The translations under genes were made by a program, and so were the position numbers. A stretch of 64,000 bases of DNA from Marinisporobacter balticus (lineage in GTDB: Bacteria > Bacillota > Clostridia > Peptostreptococcales > Thermotaleaceae), in assembly GCF_004345705.1 (NCBI RefSeq), contig NZ_SLWV01000001.1, positions 259,362 through 323,361 of the forward strand. Direction: 5' to 3'. Position 1 is the first letter of the stretch, and each line of letters starts with the position of its first letter. Below, in pieces: positions 53,338-61,304 of this stretch. The notes under the pieces are model-generated. The model worked only from the letters and a program-made list of their open reading frames with translations, searched no databases and was not told the DNA's origin.

Positions 53338-53402
53338 ATAAAATCTTTCCCTCCTTTAAATTTAGACGAAAATAATTCTTCTGCTATTATACCACAAAAA
53401 CT

Positions 53403-53449
53403 TTTTATAGATAAAGGCATATCTTTTTACTATGCCTTTATCTATAAAA
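53403..53449 (-). terminator. intrinsic terminator of cysK
   Basis: Nineteen-base perfect arms (53403-53421 and 53431-53449) and a nine-base loop, with T5 behind it on the minus strand. Unusually long stem. Confidence 0.85.
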
Positions 53450-53456
53450 TCCTCAT

Positions 53457-54380
53457 TTATTCAAAATCAAACAAAGGTGTGCTTAAATATCTTTCACCAT
53501 AATCTGGTACAATCACCACGATTTTGTTGCCTTTCCCAAGCTCTTTAGCTTTCTTCATTGCACTAAAAATAGCTGATCCTGCAGATATTCCTACTAAAAT
53601 CCCTTCTTCAACTGCAATGCGCCTTGCTGTTTCCATCGCATCTTCATCTTTTACCTGTATAATTTCATCAATTAGTTTTGTGTTAAGTATATCTGGAATA
53701 AATCCTGCACCTATTCCTTGGATTTTATGTGCGCCAGGTTTTCCACCTGAAAGCACTGGAGAATTCTTAGGTTCAATAGCTACAACTTTTACATCTTTAT
53801 TTGCTTCTTTTAATACTTCTCCAACACCAGTAATGGTTCCACCTGTACCTACTGCAGATATAAACAAATCTAATTGATTATCCATTTGTTTTAAAATCTC
53901 TAATGCTGTTGTGTTTCTATGCGCTTGTGGATTCTCTACATTTTCAAATTGTTGTGGCATAAAATAAGACGGATTATTCTTTACAATTTCAGTTGCTTTG
54001 TCAATAGCCCCTTTCATCCCTAATGCACCATCAGTAAGTATGATGTCTGCACCAAAGGCTTTCAATAATTTTCTTCTCTCAATACTCATTGTCTCAGGCA
54101 TCACTAGGATCACCTTATATCCTTTTGATGCACCTATCATAGCAAGACCTATCCCCGTATTGCCACTAGTAGGTTCTATAATTACAGCACCTTTCTTTAA
54201 TTTACCTTCTTTTTCAGCTATTTCAATCATATTTAAAGCCACTCTGTCTTTTACGCTACTTCCTGGGTTAAAAAATTCTAGTTTAAGGTATACTTCTGCA
54301 TCATCTTTTCCAACTAATTTGTTTAATTTTACCATAGGCGTATTGCCTATTAGCTCTATAATGCTATTTGCTACTTTCAT
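53457..54380 (-). CDS. cysK: cysteine synthase (O-acetylserine sulfhydrylase)
   Basis: 307 residues of a type II PLP enzyme. IGNTPMVKLNKL, the Schiff-base lysine K44 in PGSSVKDR, SGNTGIGLAMI, and GTGGTITGVGEVL are all present. It makes cysteine from O-acetylserine and sulfide. The start is the ATG at 54378-54380, eight bases behind GGAGG; a five-codon extension contains the SD. A strong promoter and a TATTC-N5-GAATA dyad precede it, so it is probably controlled by a sulfur-responsive repressor such as CymR (inference). Confidence 0.95.
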   Translation of the reverse strand: MKVANSIIELIGNTPMVKLNKLVGKDDAEVYLKLEFFNPGSSVKDRVALNMIEIAEKEGKLKKGAVIIEPTSGNTGIGLAMIGASKGYKVILVMPETMSIERRKLLKAFGADIILTDGALGMKGAIDKATEIVKNNPSYFMPQQFENVENPQAHRNTTALEILKQMDNQLDLFISAVGTGGTITGVGEVLKEANKDVKVVAIEPKNSPVLSGGKPGAHKIQGIGAGFIPDILNTKLIDEIIQVKDEDAMETARRIAVEEGILVGISAGSAIFSAMKKAKELGKGNKIVVIVPDYGERYLSTPLFDFE

Positions 54381-54403
54381 AATTAAAACCTCCAATTCAT
54401 AGT

Positions 54404-54418
54404 TATTCTATCGGAATA
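54404..54418. promoter_or_regulatory. operator-like palindrome at the cysK start site
   Basis: TATTC-TATCG-GAATA, exact five-base arms, lying about 10 bases downstream of the cysK -10. A repressor bound here would block initiation. Confidence 0.45.
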
Positions 54419-54427
54419 TATGTATTT

Positions 54428-54456
54428 ATTTTATAATAGATTTATAAATCCGTCAA
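54428..54456 (-). promoter_or_regulatory. SigmaA promoter of cysK
   Basis: Minus strand TTGACG (54451-54456), 17 bases, TAAAAT (54428-54433). Confidence 0.8.
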
Positions 54457-54531
54457 TAGCCTCATAAAATAATTTTTATTGCAAACACTATATTTATGCC
54501 TCTTTTAAATCTTTATTATGTAGGTGAAAAA

Positions 54532-54894
54532 ATGAAAAAAAAAATCTTCACTTTTAAATTCATTCTTTTAGGTATTACCACAGGTCTGGTTAATGGTTTA
54601 TTTGGATCTGGTGGAGGAACAATATTGATCCTAGGAATGTTTTTTTTACTAGATATAGATGAACATAAAGCACATGCTACCGCCATCTCAATAATCCTGC
54701 CACTTGCCCTTGTAAGTACATTTATATATATGAAACATGGTATCATTGTTTGGCCTGTTACATTGAAAATTATGACAGGTGGCATCTTAGGTGGATACAT
54801 AGGGGCAAAACTTTTATCAAAAATTCCAGAATATTTACTTAGAAAAATTTTTGCTGTTTTTATGATTATTGCTGCCATAAGGATGGTGTTTTGA
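54532..54894 (+). CDS. TSUP (TauE/SafE) permease, first half
   Basis: 120 residues with four hydrophobic segments: ILLGITTGLVNGLFGSGGGTILILGMFFLL, HATAISIILPLALVST, WPVTLKIMTGGILGGYIGAKL. TSUP proteins have about 240-260 residues with two such halves; here the halves are separate ORFs. They export or import sulfur compounds or organic anions, with substrate unknown. TAGGTG precedes the ATG 54532; the longer reading lacks an SD. Its stop overlaps the start of the second half by one base. Confidence 0.85.
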   Translation: MKKKIFTFKFILLGITTGLVNGLFGSGGGTILILGMFFLLDIDEHKAHATAISIILPLALVSTFIYMKHGIIVWPVTLKIMTGGILGGYIGAKLLSKIPEYLLRKIFAVFMIIAAIRMVF

Positions 54895-55256
54895 TGTATT
54901 TGATATTAATTGGATTTTTTTCAGGAATTATTGGTGGAATGGGTATTGGCGGTGGAACACTTTTAATTCCAGCTCTTACTCTATTTACTCCCCTTACGCA
55001 ACAACAAGCTCAAGGGGTAAACTTATTATCTTTTATACCTGTAGCATTTGTTGCGCTCATTACACATTTTAAAAATAAAGATGTTGAAACATCTATTTCT
55101 ATCCCATTTATTGGTCTAGGTATTTTAGGATCTATTATAGGCTCTTTTCTTGCTGTGAAGCTATCCTCCCATATACTTAAGATATCTTTTGGTATCTTTC
55201 TATTTTTTATGGGTGCATATGAATTTTTTTACAAAGAAAAAAGTCGTACCAAGTAG
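54894..55256 (+). CDS. TSUP (TauE/SafE) permease, second half
   Basis: 120 residues, four hydrophobic segments beginning LILIGFFSGIIGGMGIGGGTLLIPALTLF (the conserved GGG motif) and QQAQGVNLLSFIPVAFVALITHFKN. It starts on the last A of the TGA of the first half, so translation is coupled. Two half-length TSUP genes side by side recur in Clostridia and probably form a heterodimer. The proximity to cysK suggests sulfur-compound transport, as an inference. Confidence 0.85.
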   Translation: MYLILIGFFSGIIGGMGIGGGTLLIPALTLFTPLTQQQAQGVNLLSFIPVAFVALITHFKNKDVETSISIPFIGLGILGSIIGSFLAVKLSSHILKISFGIFLFFMGAYEFFYKEKSRTK

Positions 55257-55266
55257 TACGACTTTT
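55239..55266. terminator. bidirectional terminator after the TSUP pair
   Basis: AAAAGTCGTAC-CAAGTA-GTACGACTTTT, eleven perfect pairs between convergent genes. Confidence 0.9.
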
Positions 55267-55924
55267 ACCCTAAAGATTCTTTCATAATCTTTCCCTCTAA
55301 TACATTAAGATATAATGTATCTTGGATAGATATTTCGCCCTTTGCACTGGTTATATTTTTAATCATTTTTATAACTTCTTCACTATGATTCACAAAAGCA
55401 TATACATACATATTTACTGCATCATCAAATATTGTATCTTTTATACAATATCCAGCATTTAATACTTCATTTTGGACTTTACCCAGCATAGAATAATCTA
55501 TTCTAATTTTAATCAAATCATGTAAAACTTTCTCTATAACCTGCGATTTATTCATCACTAATTTTGCAGTATTTGTATATGCCCGAACAAGACCTCCTGT
55601 CCCCAGTTTAATTCCTCCAAAATACCTTGTAACGACAATAGCTATATTTTTGAGTTCTTCTTTTTTCAACATATCTAGGATTGGCACACCTGCTGTTCCA
55701 GCTGGTTCTCCATCGTCACTATATCTTTGTATTTCATTTTTTTTCCCTACTATGTATGCAGGTACATTATGGGTTGCATTTTTATGCATTTCTTTTATCT
55801 CTTGAACGAATGCAATAGCTTCCTCTTCCGTTTCAACAGGTTTTGCATACCCAATAAATTTTGATTTTTCAATAATATGTTCTACTTCAGCATACCTGGA
55901 TATGGTTTTATATCTTTTAATCAT
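55265..55924 (-). CDS. YigZ family protein (UPF0029/IMPACT)
   Basis: 219 residues. The N-terminal IMPACT domain has IEKSKFIGYAKPVETEEEA, ATHNVPAYIVG, RYSDDGEPAGTAGVPIL and VVTRYFGGIKLGTGGLVRAYT; a C-terminal DUF1949 part follows. The family is widespread and of unknown function, with a translation-related guess from eukaryotic IMPACT. AGGAGGGGGATTT precedes the ATG. It ends at the convergent terminator and begins about 60 bases downstream of the Nudix gene. Confidence 0.93.
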   Translation of the reverse strand: MIKRYKTISRYAEVEHIIEKSKFIGYAKPVETEEEAIAFVQEIKEMHKNATHNVPAYIVGKKNEIQRYSDDGEPAGTAGVPILDMLKKEELKNIAIVVTRYFGGIKLGTGGLVRAYTNTAKLVMNKSQVIEKVLHDLIKIRIDYSMLGKVQNEVLNAGYCIKDTIFDDAVNMYVYAFVNHSEEVIKMIKNITSAKGEISIQDTLYLNVLEGKIMKESLG

Positions 55925-55952
55925 AAATCCCCCTCCTAGCAGATAATTTAAA

Positions 55953-55988
55953 AATAATAGAAGAGTAGGATCCTACTCTTCTATTATT
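55953..55988. terminator. 36-base perfect palindrome behind the Nudix gene
   Basis: AATAATAGAAGAGTAGGA followed directly by its exact complement, without a loop. It ends at the Nudix stop; T-rich flank on the minus strand (TTATTTTTAAATT) makes it an intrinsic terminator. Confidence 0.8.
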
Positions 55989-56418
55989 ATACCATTATTT
56001 CCTGAGCAACTATTTTTTTATATTTTTTATATGACAAGCCTACTAAAGAACGGTCTTGATTATATGTAATCATATTTAGAGCTTCATCCATATCATAAAA
56101 TCCAACGTCTTTAAATCCTAGCGCTTCATTTAAGCTACAGCTTTCATCTAATGCCCTCATTAAATACCATGTTATTTCATTGCAGACTGGCCTTTGTCTT
56201 GTTAAAGAAAAAAATTCGTAACAAGTTTCTCCCACACAAGAAATAATTTCAGCTTCAACACCAGATTCTTCTTTCACACGGCTTAAAGCAACATCCCTTG
56301 AGAGACTCCCATTACGAATGACTCCTTTTGGCAATACCCATTCATCTTTTTCATTTTTCAAAAGCAAAATTTTATCATCAAAGAATACTACCCCGCCAGA
56401 GCAATTTCTAAAAAGCAT
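55987..56418 (-). CDS. Nudix-family protein with a degenerate Nudix box
   Basis: 143 residues with SGGVVFFDDKILLLKNEKDEWVLPKG typical of the family start. The Nudix box should read G-x5-E-x7-REUxEExGU; here it is GVIRNGSLSRDVALSRVKEESGV, with Ser in place of the first Glu and Ser-Arg for Arg-Glu. The final EESG is kept, so two Mg-ligand glutamates survive but one is lost; activity may be altered. The substrate cannot be told. AAAGGAGGAG precedes the ATG. The DUF3189 gene is divergent. Confidence 0.8.
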   Translation of the reverse strand: MLFRNCSGGVVFFDDKILLLKNEKDEWVLPKGVIRNGSLSRDVALSRVKEESGVEAEIISCVGETCYEFFSLTRQRPVCNEITWYLMRALDESCSLNEALGFKDVGFYDMDEALNMITYNQDRSLVGLSYKKYKKIVAQEIMV

Positions 56419-56621
56419 GAGACACTCCTCCTTTCATATTATTTATAATTATATAATATACACAGTTTTTTTTCAACTCTATTCTGAAAATTTATAATAT
56501 TTATTCTTTTCCATCTCTTGGTTATATTATCTGTTTATTTTAAAAAAACATGTATGTTTTTGCAATAATAATCGCTTTATTTTTCACGCATACTAATGGA
56601 AATAGCATTGGAGGTGTTTTT

Positions 56622-57077
56622 TTGTATATCATATATCACTGCGTAGGTGGTTGTCATTCATCCTGTACCGCTGCTGCAATTCACTTAAACATGTTACCCA
56701 CAGATCATACACCAAGTAAATATGATTTATTAAATATTCCTTTCTTTGATACTTTAGAAAAAACAGACCAGGGAAAAATTATTTATAGAGGCACAGATAC
56801 TTTCGGTAATAAAGTACACACATTGGGTAGACAATTTTCACCTCAAATTGTTATCCCCGCCATAAAAGATATGTGGCGTATATTAGGTCAAAAAGAAGAA
56901 GATCTTTTAATAGTCAATACCCTTCCCTGTGTAAATTTTCTGATGCGCATTGGTGGCTTTTCATCTAGAAGATTAAAATGGGTAAAATTTGGAAGACCTA
57001 TTGTTACACGTGGTACCTTATCTGCCTATAAAAATATCATACAAGTAGTTGAAGAGACAAAGGAAATACTTCATTAA
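56622..57077 (+). CDS. DUF3189 family protein
   Basis: 151 residues from a TTG at 56622, five bases behind GGAGGTG; a 24-codon upstream extension is hydrophobic and lacks a SD. The start IIYHCVGGCHSSCTAAAIHLNMLP is the DUF3189 hallmark, together with RQFSPQIVIPAIKDM and later INTLPCVN-like VNTLPCVNFLMRIGGFSSR. A thioredoxin-like or P-loop role is speculative. The family is specific to spore-forming and related Firmicutes. It faces the Nudix gene and is convergent with hflX. Confidence 0.87.
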   Translation: MYIIYHCVGGCHSSCTAAAIHLNMLPTDHTPSKYDLLNIPFFDTLEKTDQGKIIYRGTDTFGNKVHTLGRQFSPQIVIPAIKDMWRILGQKEEDLLIVNTLPCVNFLMRIGGFSSRRLKWVKFGRPIVTRGTLSAYKNIIQVVEETKEILH

Positions 57078-57157
57078 AAATTTCCTAGTCTCCTCTCGAT
57101 GTTTTCTATTGCTTCATAAAATATTCTTTTCATTGTTCATATGCCTAACTTCATACT

Positions 57158-58447
57158 TTAAATCATATAGTCCACATATTTATTATAATCTATAGGCCCT
57201 AAGCAAGCTTCAATATAAACACCCTCTTCTCTATATTCACATGTTTCTACTTTTGTCTTATCCTGTAAATGAGATACAATATCTCCTCGATCATAAGGCA
57301 ATAGCAGTGTTATTTTCTTCATGTAGGCGAATATCTTTCCCTTGATTTGAGATAATAATTCTTCCATTCCAATTCCTTCTACTGCTGATAAGTGTATGGT
57401 ATCTTCTCCACAAGGTATCTGTATCCCCTCCATTTGATCCATTTTGTTAAACACAAGAATTGTTGACTTATCCTTTACATCTAACTCATCTAATACTTGA
57501 TCTGTAACCTTCATCTGCATTTCATAATCTTGATTTGTAGCATCTATAATATGGAGTAATAAGTCTGCATCTACAACTTCTTCTAGGGTAGCCTTAAAAG
57601 CCTCTATTAATGCATGTGGCAGTTTACTCACAAATCCAACTGTATCAATCAAAATAAATTCTTCTTTGCTAGGTAACACAATTTTTCGATGGGCAGTATC
57701 TAATGTAGCAAACAACATATTTTCAGCATAAACAATCTTTTCTTCATCATAGTCTGTCATTGCAATCAATTTATTCATCAATGTAGACTTTCCTGCGTTT
57801 GTATAGCCTACTAATGCTACAATTGGAATTTCATTTTTCTTTCTCTTTTTACGTTGAATTTCTCTCGTTTTCTTTGTTTCATCCAGCTGATTCTTTATAT
57901 CACTGATCCTATCTAGTATATATCTTCGATCAAGTTCTAATTTTTTTTCGCCAGGCCCTCGTGCACCAATCCCCACCCCGGTTCTAGACAACGCTCTTCC
58001 AAGACCTATAAGTCTTGGCAATCTATATCTGAGTTGTGCCAACTCCACTTGTAGTTTTCCAACCTTTGATTGCGCTCTTTGGGCAAAAATATCTAGTATA
58101 AGTGTCGTTCTATCAATAATCGTTCTTTCAATAACTTGTTCTAAATTTCTCATTTGAGCACCTGAAAGTTCGTCATTAAATATAACTAAATTTGCATCCA
58201 ATTCATCAGCAAGTATTTTGATTTCATCTACCTTTCCCTTTCCTATATAAAAGGTAGCATCAATTTTTTGTTTGTTTTGTATCATTGTATGTACAACTTT
58301 TGCTCCAGCAGCTTTTGCTAACTCCTCTAATTCTTTTAAAGAATTTTCAATCGTTGTGATTTCTTTTTTACTGCCTGTGCTTAATCCAACTAATATGGCT
58401 CTTTGTTCGATCTCTTTCACAATTTCATTCTTTTCATTAAATTCCAT
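57158..58447 (-). CDS. hflX: ribosome-dissociating GTPase HflX
   Basis: 429 residues: N-terminal HflX domain (VHTMIQNKQKIDATFYIGKGKVDEI, VIFNDELSGAQMRNLE), the linker RLIGLGRALSRTGVGIGARGPGEKKLE, and the G domain with GYTNAGKSTLMNKL, DTVGFVSKLPHALIEAFKATLEE and FNKMD. HflX splits stalled 70S ribosomes under heat stress. GGTTGGTGATGAA precedes the ATG. No ATPase or partner gene is adjacent; it is flanked by DUF3189 and a 276-base gap. Confidence 0.96.
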   Translation of the reverse strand: MEFNEKNEIVKEIEQRAILVGLSTGSKKEITTIENSLKELEELAKAAGAKVVHTMIQNKQKIDATFYIGKGKVDEIKILADELDANLVIFNDELSGAQMRNLEQVIERTIIDRTTLILDIFAQRAQSKVGKLQVELAQLRYRLPRLIGLGRALSRTGVGIGARGPGEKKLELDRRYILDRISDIKNQLDETKKTREIQRKKRKKNEIPIVALVGYTNAGKSTLMNKLIAMTDYDEEKIVYAENMLFATLDTAHRKIVLPSKEEFILIDTVGFVSKLPHALIEAFKATLEEVVDADLLLHIIDATNQDYEMQMKVTDQVLDELDVKDKSTILVFNKMDQMEGIQIPCGEDTIHLSAVEGIGMEELLSQIKGKIFAYMKKITLLLPYDRGDIVSHLQDKTKVETCEYREEGVYIEACLGPIDYNKYVDYMI

Positions 58448-58723
58448 TTCATCACCAACCTTAACTTATTCTATCATGTCTATTATACGCGAAAATGAAT
58501 AAATTTCATCATCAAGTTTTTAACTATTATTAAAATCACTTTTATGAAAATGATAATTCCCCACCAAAACTTTAAATTACCTGTTAAGTCATTATATAAT
58601 TCATGTGATCAACATAGTATGTAAATATACGTTTCTTTTTTTCCTACAGATTTAAATCTTCAAAGTTGGAAAAGATAACTTCTATACAGGTGTTAAAAAT
58701 TTATAAATCTAGGAAGTGATTTT

Positions 58724-59401
58724 ATGAAAAGAGATCCCTATTTTTTAAAAGTAATCACGTATAATATCCATAGTGGGAAAAATTTATTTATGATTCCTCA
58801 ATTAAATAAGATAATTACATTTTTGAAAAATGAAGAAGCCCAGGTTATTGGGATTCAAGAACTCAATGAAAATGATAAACGTGGTTATCAAGTTCATAAG
58901 CTAAAAAATGGTTTACACATGAATGATGCCTTTGCACCGAATGTGAAAATTGGTAATGGTTATTATGGCGTGGGTACTTTTACTTCATTTGAAATCATGA
59001 AAGTTAATTTTATTCCTTTACCTAGTGCAAAAGAACAAAGAGGCCTATTACATACGGTCCTAAAAGTAGGAACGAAAGAACTAAATGTCTTAAATACCCA
59101 TTTAGGTTTAAATGAAAATAAAAGAAAAAGCCAATTTAAAGCAATTGAAAAATATATTCAATCCATCCATTCACCATTTATTTTAATGGGTGATTTTAAT
59201 ACAACGATTCCTAAATTTAATACACCTTCTATGATAGATACTGCCGTAAACATGAAAAAAATAAATCTACCAACCTTTAGAGTTTCTCAAAAACGAATTG
59301 ACTATGTATTTACTTCTAAATCTATCCAAGTTCACAATTATCAAGTCATCCCTGTAACAATGTCTGATCACTATCCTGTTATTGTAGAAATGCTTATATA
59401 A
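58724..59401 (+). CDS. endonuclease/exonuclease/phosphatase family protein
   Basis: 225 residues. The EEP fold is shown by ITYNIHSGK, IGIQELNEND, LNTHLGLNENKRKSQF, ILMGDFNTTIP and the final MSDHYPVIVEML, which carry the metal- and catalysis-related Asn, Glu, Asp and His residues. It resembles the Mg-dependent phosphodiesterase branch; substrate (DNA, nucleotide or phospholipid headgroup) unknown. No signal peptide, so cytoplasmic. AGGAAGTGATTTT precedes the ATG. Confidence 0.88.
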   Translation: MKRDPYFLKVITYNIHSGKNLFMIPQLNKIITFLKNEEAQVIGIQELNENDKRGYQVHKLKNGLHMNDAFAPNVKIGNGYYGVGTFTSFEIMKVNFIPLPSAKEQRGLLHTVLKVGTKELNVLNTHLGLNENKRKSQFKAIEKYIQSIHSPFILMGDFNTTIPKFNTPSMIDTAVNMKKINLPTFRVSQKRIDYVFTSKSIQVHNYQVIPVTMSDHYPVIVEMLI

Positions 59402-59481
59402 AATTTCACATGTCCTTTTGTACTTTATAGATATTTTTTCATGCATATCAAATTTACGGTATCTTTACTATTTTTTCTACA

Positions 59482-59510
59482 TTGCATATAGAAAATCCTA
59501 ATGATATAAT
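59482..59510 (+). promoter_or_regulatory. SigmaA promoter of the LysM/SleB hydrolase gene
   Basis: TTGCAT (59482-59487), 17 bases, TGA-TATAAT (59505-59510): near-consensus with an extended -10. The gene starts 32 bases downstream. Confidence 0.85.
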
Positions 59511-59541
59511 CCTAGTGATTACATATTAGGAGGCATTGCAA

Positions 59542-60498
59542 ATGAAAAAATTGTTATCCATCATCCTTTCTCTTGGGATACTCTTCTCACCCACTTCCGT
59601 TCATGCAAATTCCTATGTTATGCATACGGTACAGTTAGGTGACACTTACTCGAAAATATCTGAGAAATATAATAAAGATTTGTATGAACTCAAAATAATA
59701 AATGAAGAATTAGGTGAAGAATTGTATGCAGGTAAATTGATGAAAATCTCCCCCGTGGCACTAGAAAAAAACATCACCATAAAAATAGATGAAAAAAACA
59801 TCCCTACAGATGAAGTTCCTTATTTAGAAAATTCTCGTACATTCGTACCCATTCGCTTTATTGCTGAATCTTTAAATATTGAAGAAATTCTTTGGGATGA
59901 AACTACCCAAACAGCAATATTAAAGAATGATATGCAAACCATATCTTTACCCATTGGTTCACAAACTGCCACTATTAATGAAAATCCCATAAAACTTGAT
60001 GCACCCATTAGCATCTATAAAGGTAGAACTTTTGTTCCTATTCGCTTTATTGCTGAAGCATTCAATTGCGCTGTCACTTGGGATACAACGAACTACATAG
60101 TAGATATCCATACGCGAAAATCTCAAAATTACACTGCTGAAGATATATATTGGCTTTCTAGAATCATACATGCTGAATCCAGCGCTGAACCTTTTGAAGG
60201 CAAATTAGCAGTGGGTAATGTCATTATCAATCGAAAAAATAGTCCTACTTTTCCTAATACAATCAAAGAGGTCATCTTTGATCAAGCGTATGGTTATCAA
60301 TTCACTCCAGTACTTAATAAAGCCATCTACAATACTCCTTCTACCAAAAGTATTGAAGCAGCTCTACAAGCATTAAACGGAAACAATAATATTGGAGGCT
60401 GTTTATATTTTTTAAATCCCTTTCTTTCAGATAATTTTTGGATTGTAGACAATAGAACTATTTATAAATCCATAAAAAATCATGATTTCTATTTATAA
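59542..60498 (+). CDS. secreted cell-wall hydrolase (LysM, CuAO-N1, SleB-like)
   Basis: About 318 residues from ATG 59542 behind GGAGG. Order of domains: signal peptide (LLSIILSLGILFSPTSVHA), LysM (HTVQLGDTYSKISEKYNKDLYELKIINEE, about 29-70), copper amine oxidase N-terminal-like repeats (about 85-195; RTFVPIRFIAE appears twice), and a SleB-type Hydrolase_2 domain (about 200-318) with WLSRIIHAES, FEGKLAVGNVIINRK and the terminal ALNGNNNIGG. It should bind and cut peptidoglycan. A SigmaA-type promoter suggests vegetative, not spore-only, expression. Confidence 0.9.
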   Translation: MKKLLSIILSLGILFSPTSVHANSYVMHTVQLGDTYSKISEKYNKDLYELKIINEELGEELYAGKLMKISPVALEKNITIKIDEKNIPTDEVPYLENSRTFVPIRFIAESLNIEEILWDETTQTAILKNDMQTISLPIGSQTATINENPIKLDAPISIYKGRTFVPIRFIAEAFNCAVTWDTTNYIVDIHTRKSQNYTAEDIYWLSRIIHAESSAEPFEGKLAVGNVIINRKNSPTFPNTIKEVIFDQAYGYQFTPVLNKAIYNTPSTKSIEAALQALNGNNNIGGCLYFLNPFLSDNFWIVDNRTIYKSIKNHDFYL

Positions 60499-60504
60499 AA
60501 AATA

Positions 60505-60550
60505 GCCGTCTCGCTCTAGAAATTAATTTTCAGAGTGAGACGGCCTTTTT
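60505..60550. terminator. bidirectional terminator between hydrolase and yunB
   Basis: GCCGTCTC-CTCT-loop-AGAG-GAGACGGC followed by T6; A-rich on the other side. Confidence 0.9.
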
Positions 60551-60552
60551 TA

Positions 60553-61236
60553 TTATGGGATTTCGTTTGGTACGAGATTCAGTACTTCATCTTTTGGTAC
60601 AAAAATATAGTTTTGTGGCACTTTCCCTACAATAATTGTTTCTGCAATAGGTACTGATGTTTCAACCGTTGTAGCTTTAGAAGAAAATGGTACAATAATT
60701 CTTACTTGTGTTTTTATGACCAAATAAATTTTATGCCTTGTTTGATTAATTCCTGATTGCTCAAATTCCGTTTTAAAATTTACATTTACCATACCTATAG
60801 GTGTAACATTAATATGAATCTTAGGCCCGTATTTCGCCAATAGTTGACTCTCAAATACTGTTCCTAGTGGAACACTTACAGTAGATGCTTTTATTTTTTT
60901 TATATTATCCTGAACAGATAATGCAACTTCTGTTGCTAATTTATTCATAATCATAGTATTCGCTTGCATCATCGTTACATTTCCTTCATTATCTGTTCTT
61001 ATAAAAATTAAGTCCTGATATTTTATATCTTCTGAAACTTCAGCATTTACAGATTCATTAATTGAACGTGTTGCAATTTCTCTCGCTTTCACCTCTGCTA
61101 TTGCTATAAAAGCAGGTTTTATTTTCTGATCCACTAACATAAAACCATAAATAAGTACTAAAAAAATTATAATTATGCTAATAAATGCTTTCAAGCTACC
61201 TTTCATCTTTCTACGGTGATGTCTCCTATAACGCAA
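60553..61236 (-). CDS. yunB: sporulation protein YunB
   Basis: 227 residues: basic N-terminus (MRYRRHHRRKMKG), one transmembrane segment (FISIIIIFLVLIYGFMLVDQ), then an extracytoplasmic YunB domain with IYLVIKTQVRIIVPFSSKATTVETSVPIAETIIVGKVP. YunB is a SigmaE-controlled sporulation protein in Bacillus. Start TTG at 61234-61236 behind GGGGGTG. The SD is one arm of a hairpin (61238-61281) that also acts as terminator of the racemase gene. Confidence 0.9.
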   Translation of the reverse strand: MRYRRHHRRKMKGSLKAFISIIIIFLVLIYGFMLVDQKIKPAFIAIAEVKAREIATRSINESVNAEVSEDIKYQDLIFIRTDNEGNVTMMQANTMIMNKLATEVALSVQDNIKKIKASTVSVPLGTVFESQLLAKYGPKIHINVTPIGMVNVNFKTEFEQSGINQTRHKIYLVIKTQVRIIVPFSSKATTVETSVPIAETIIVGKVPQNYIFVPKDEVLNLVPNEIP

Positions 61237-61237
61237 A

Positions 61238-61281
61238 AAATCACCCCCTTCTTATATAAATATGTTTCTTAGGGGTGATTT
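61238..61281 (-). terminator. terminator whose 3' arm is the yunB ribosome binding site
   Basis: AAATCACCCC (61272-61281 on minus) and GGGGTGATTT (61238-61247) form ten pairs with a 24-base loop, followed by TTTT and the TTG start of yunB. It can end the racemase transcript; in a read-through message it would hide the yunB SD. Confidence 0.65.
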
Positions 61282-61304
61282 AGTGATTATTTACTTTTAA
61301 AATA

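Noticed and set aside
58448..58723. Fur-like site or riboswitch in the gap between hflX and the EEP gene
   Set aside because: Only half-matches (GAAAATGATAATT) are seen, with no stable hairpin or consensus.
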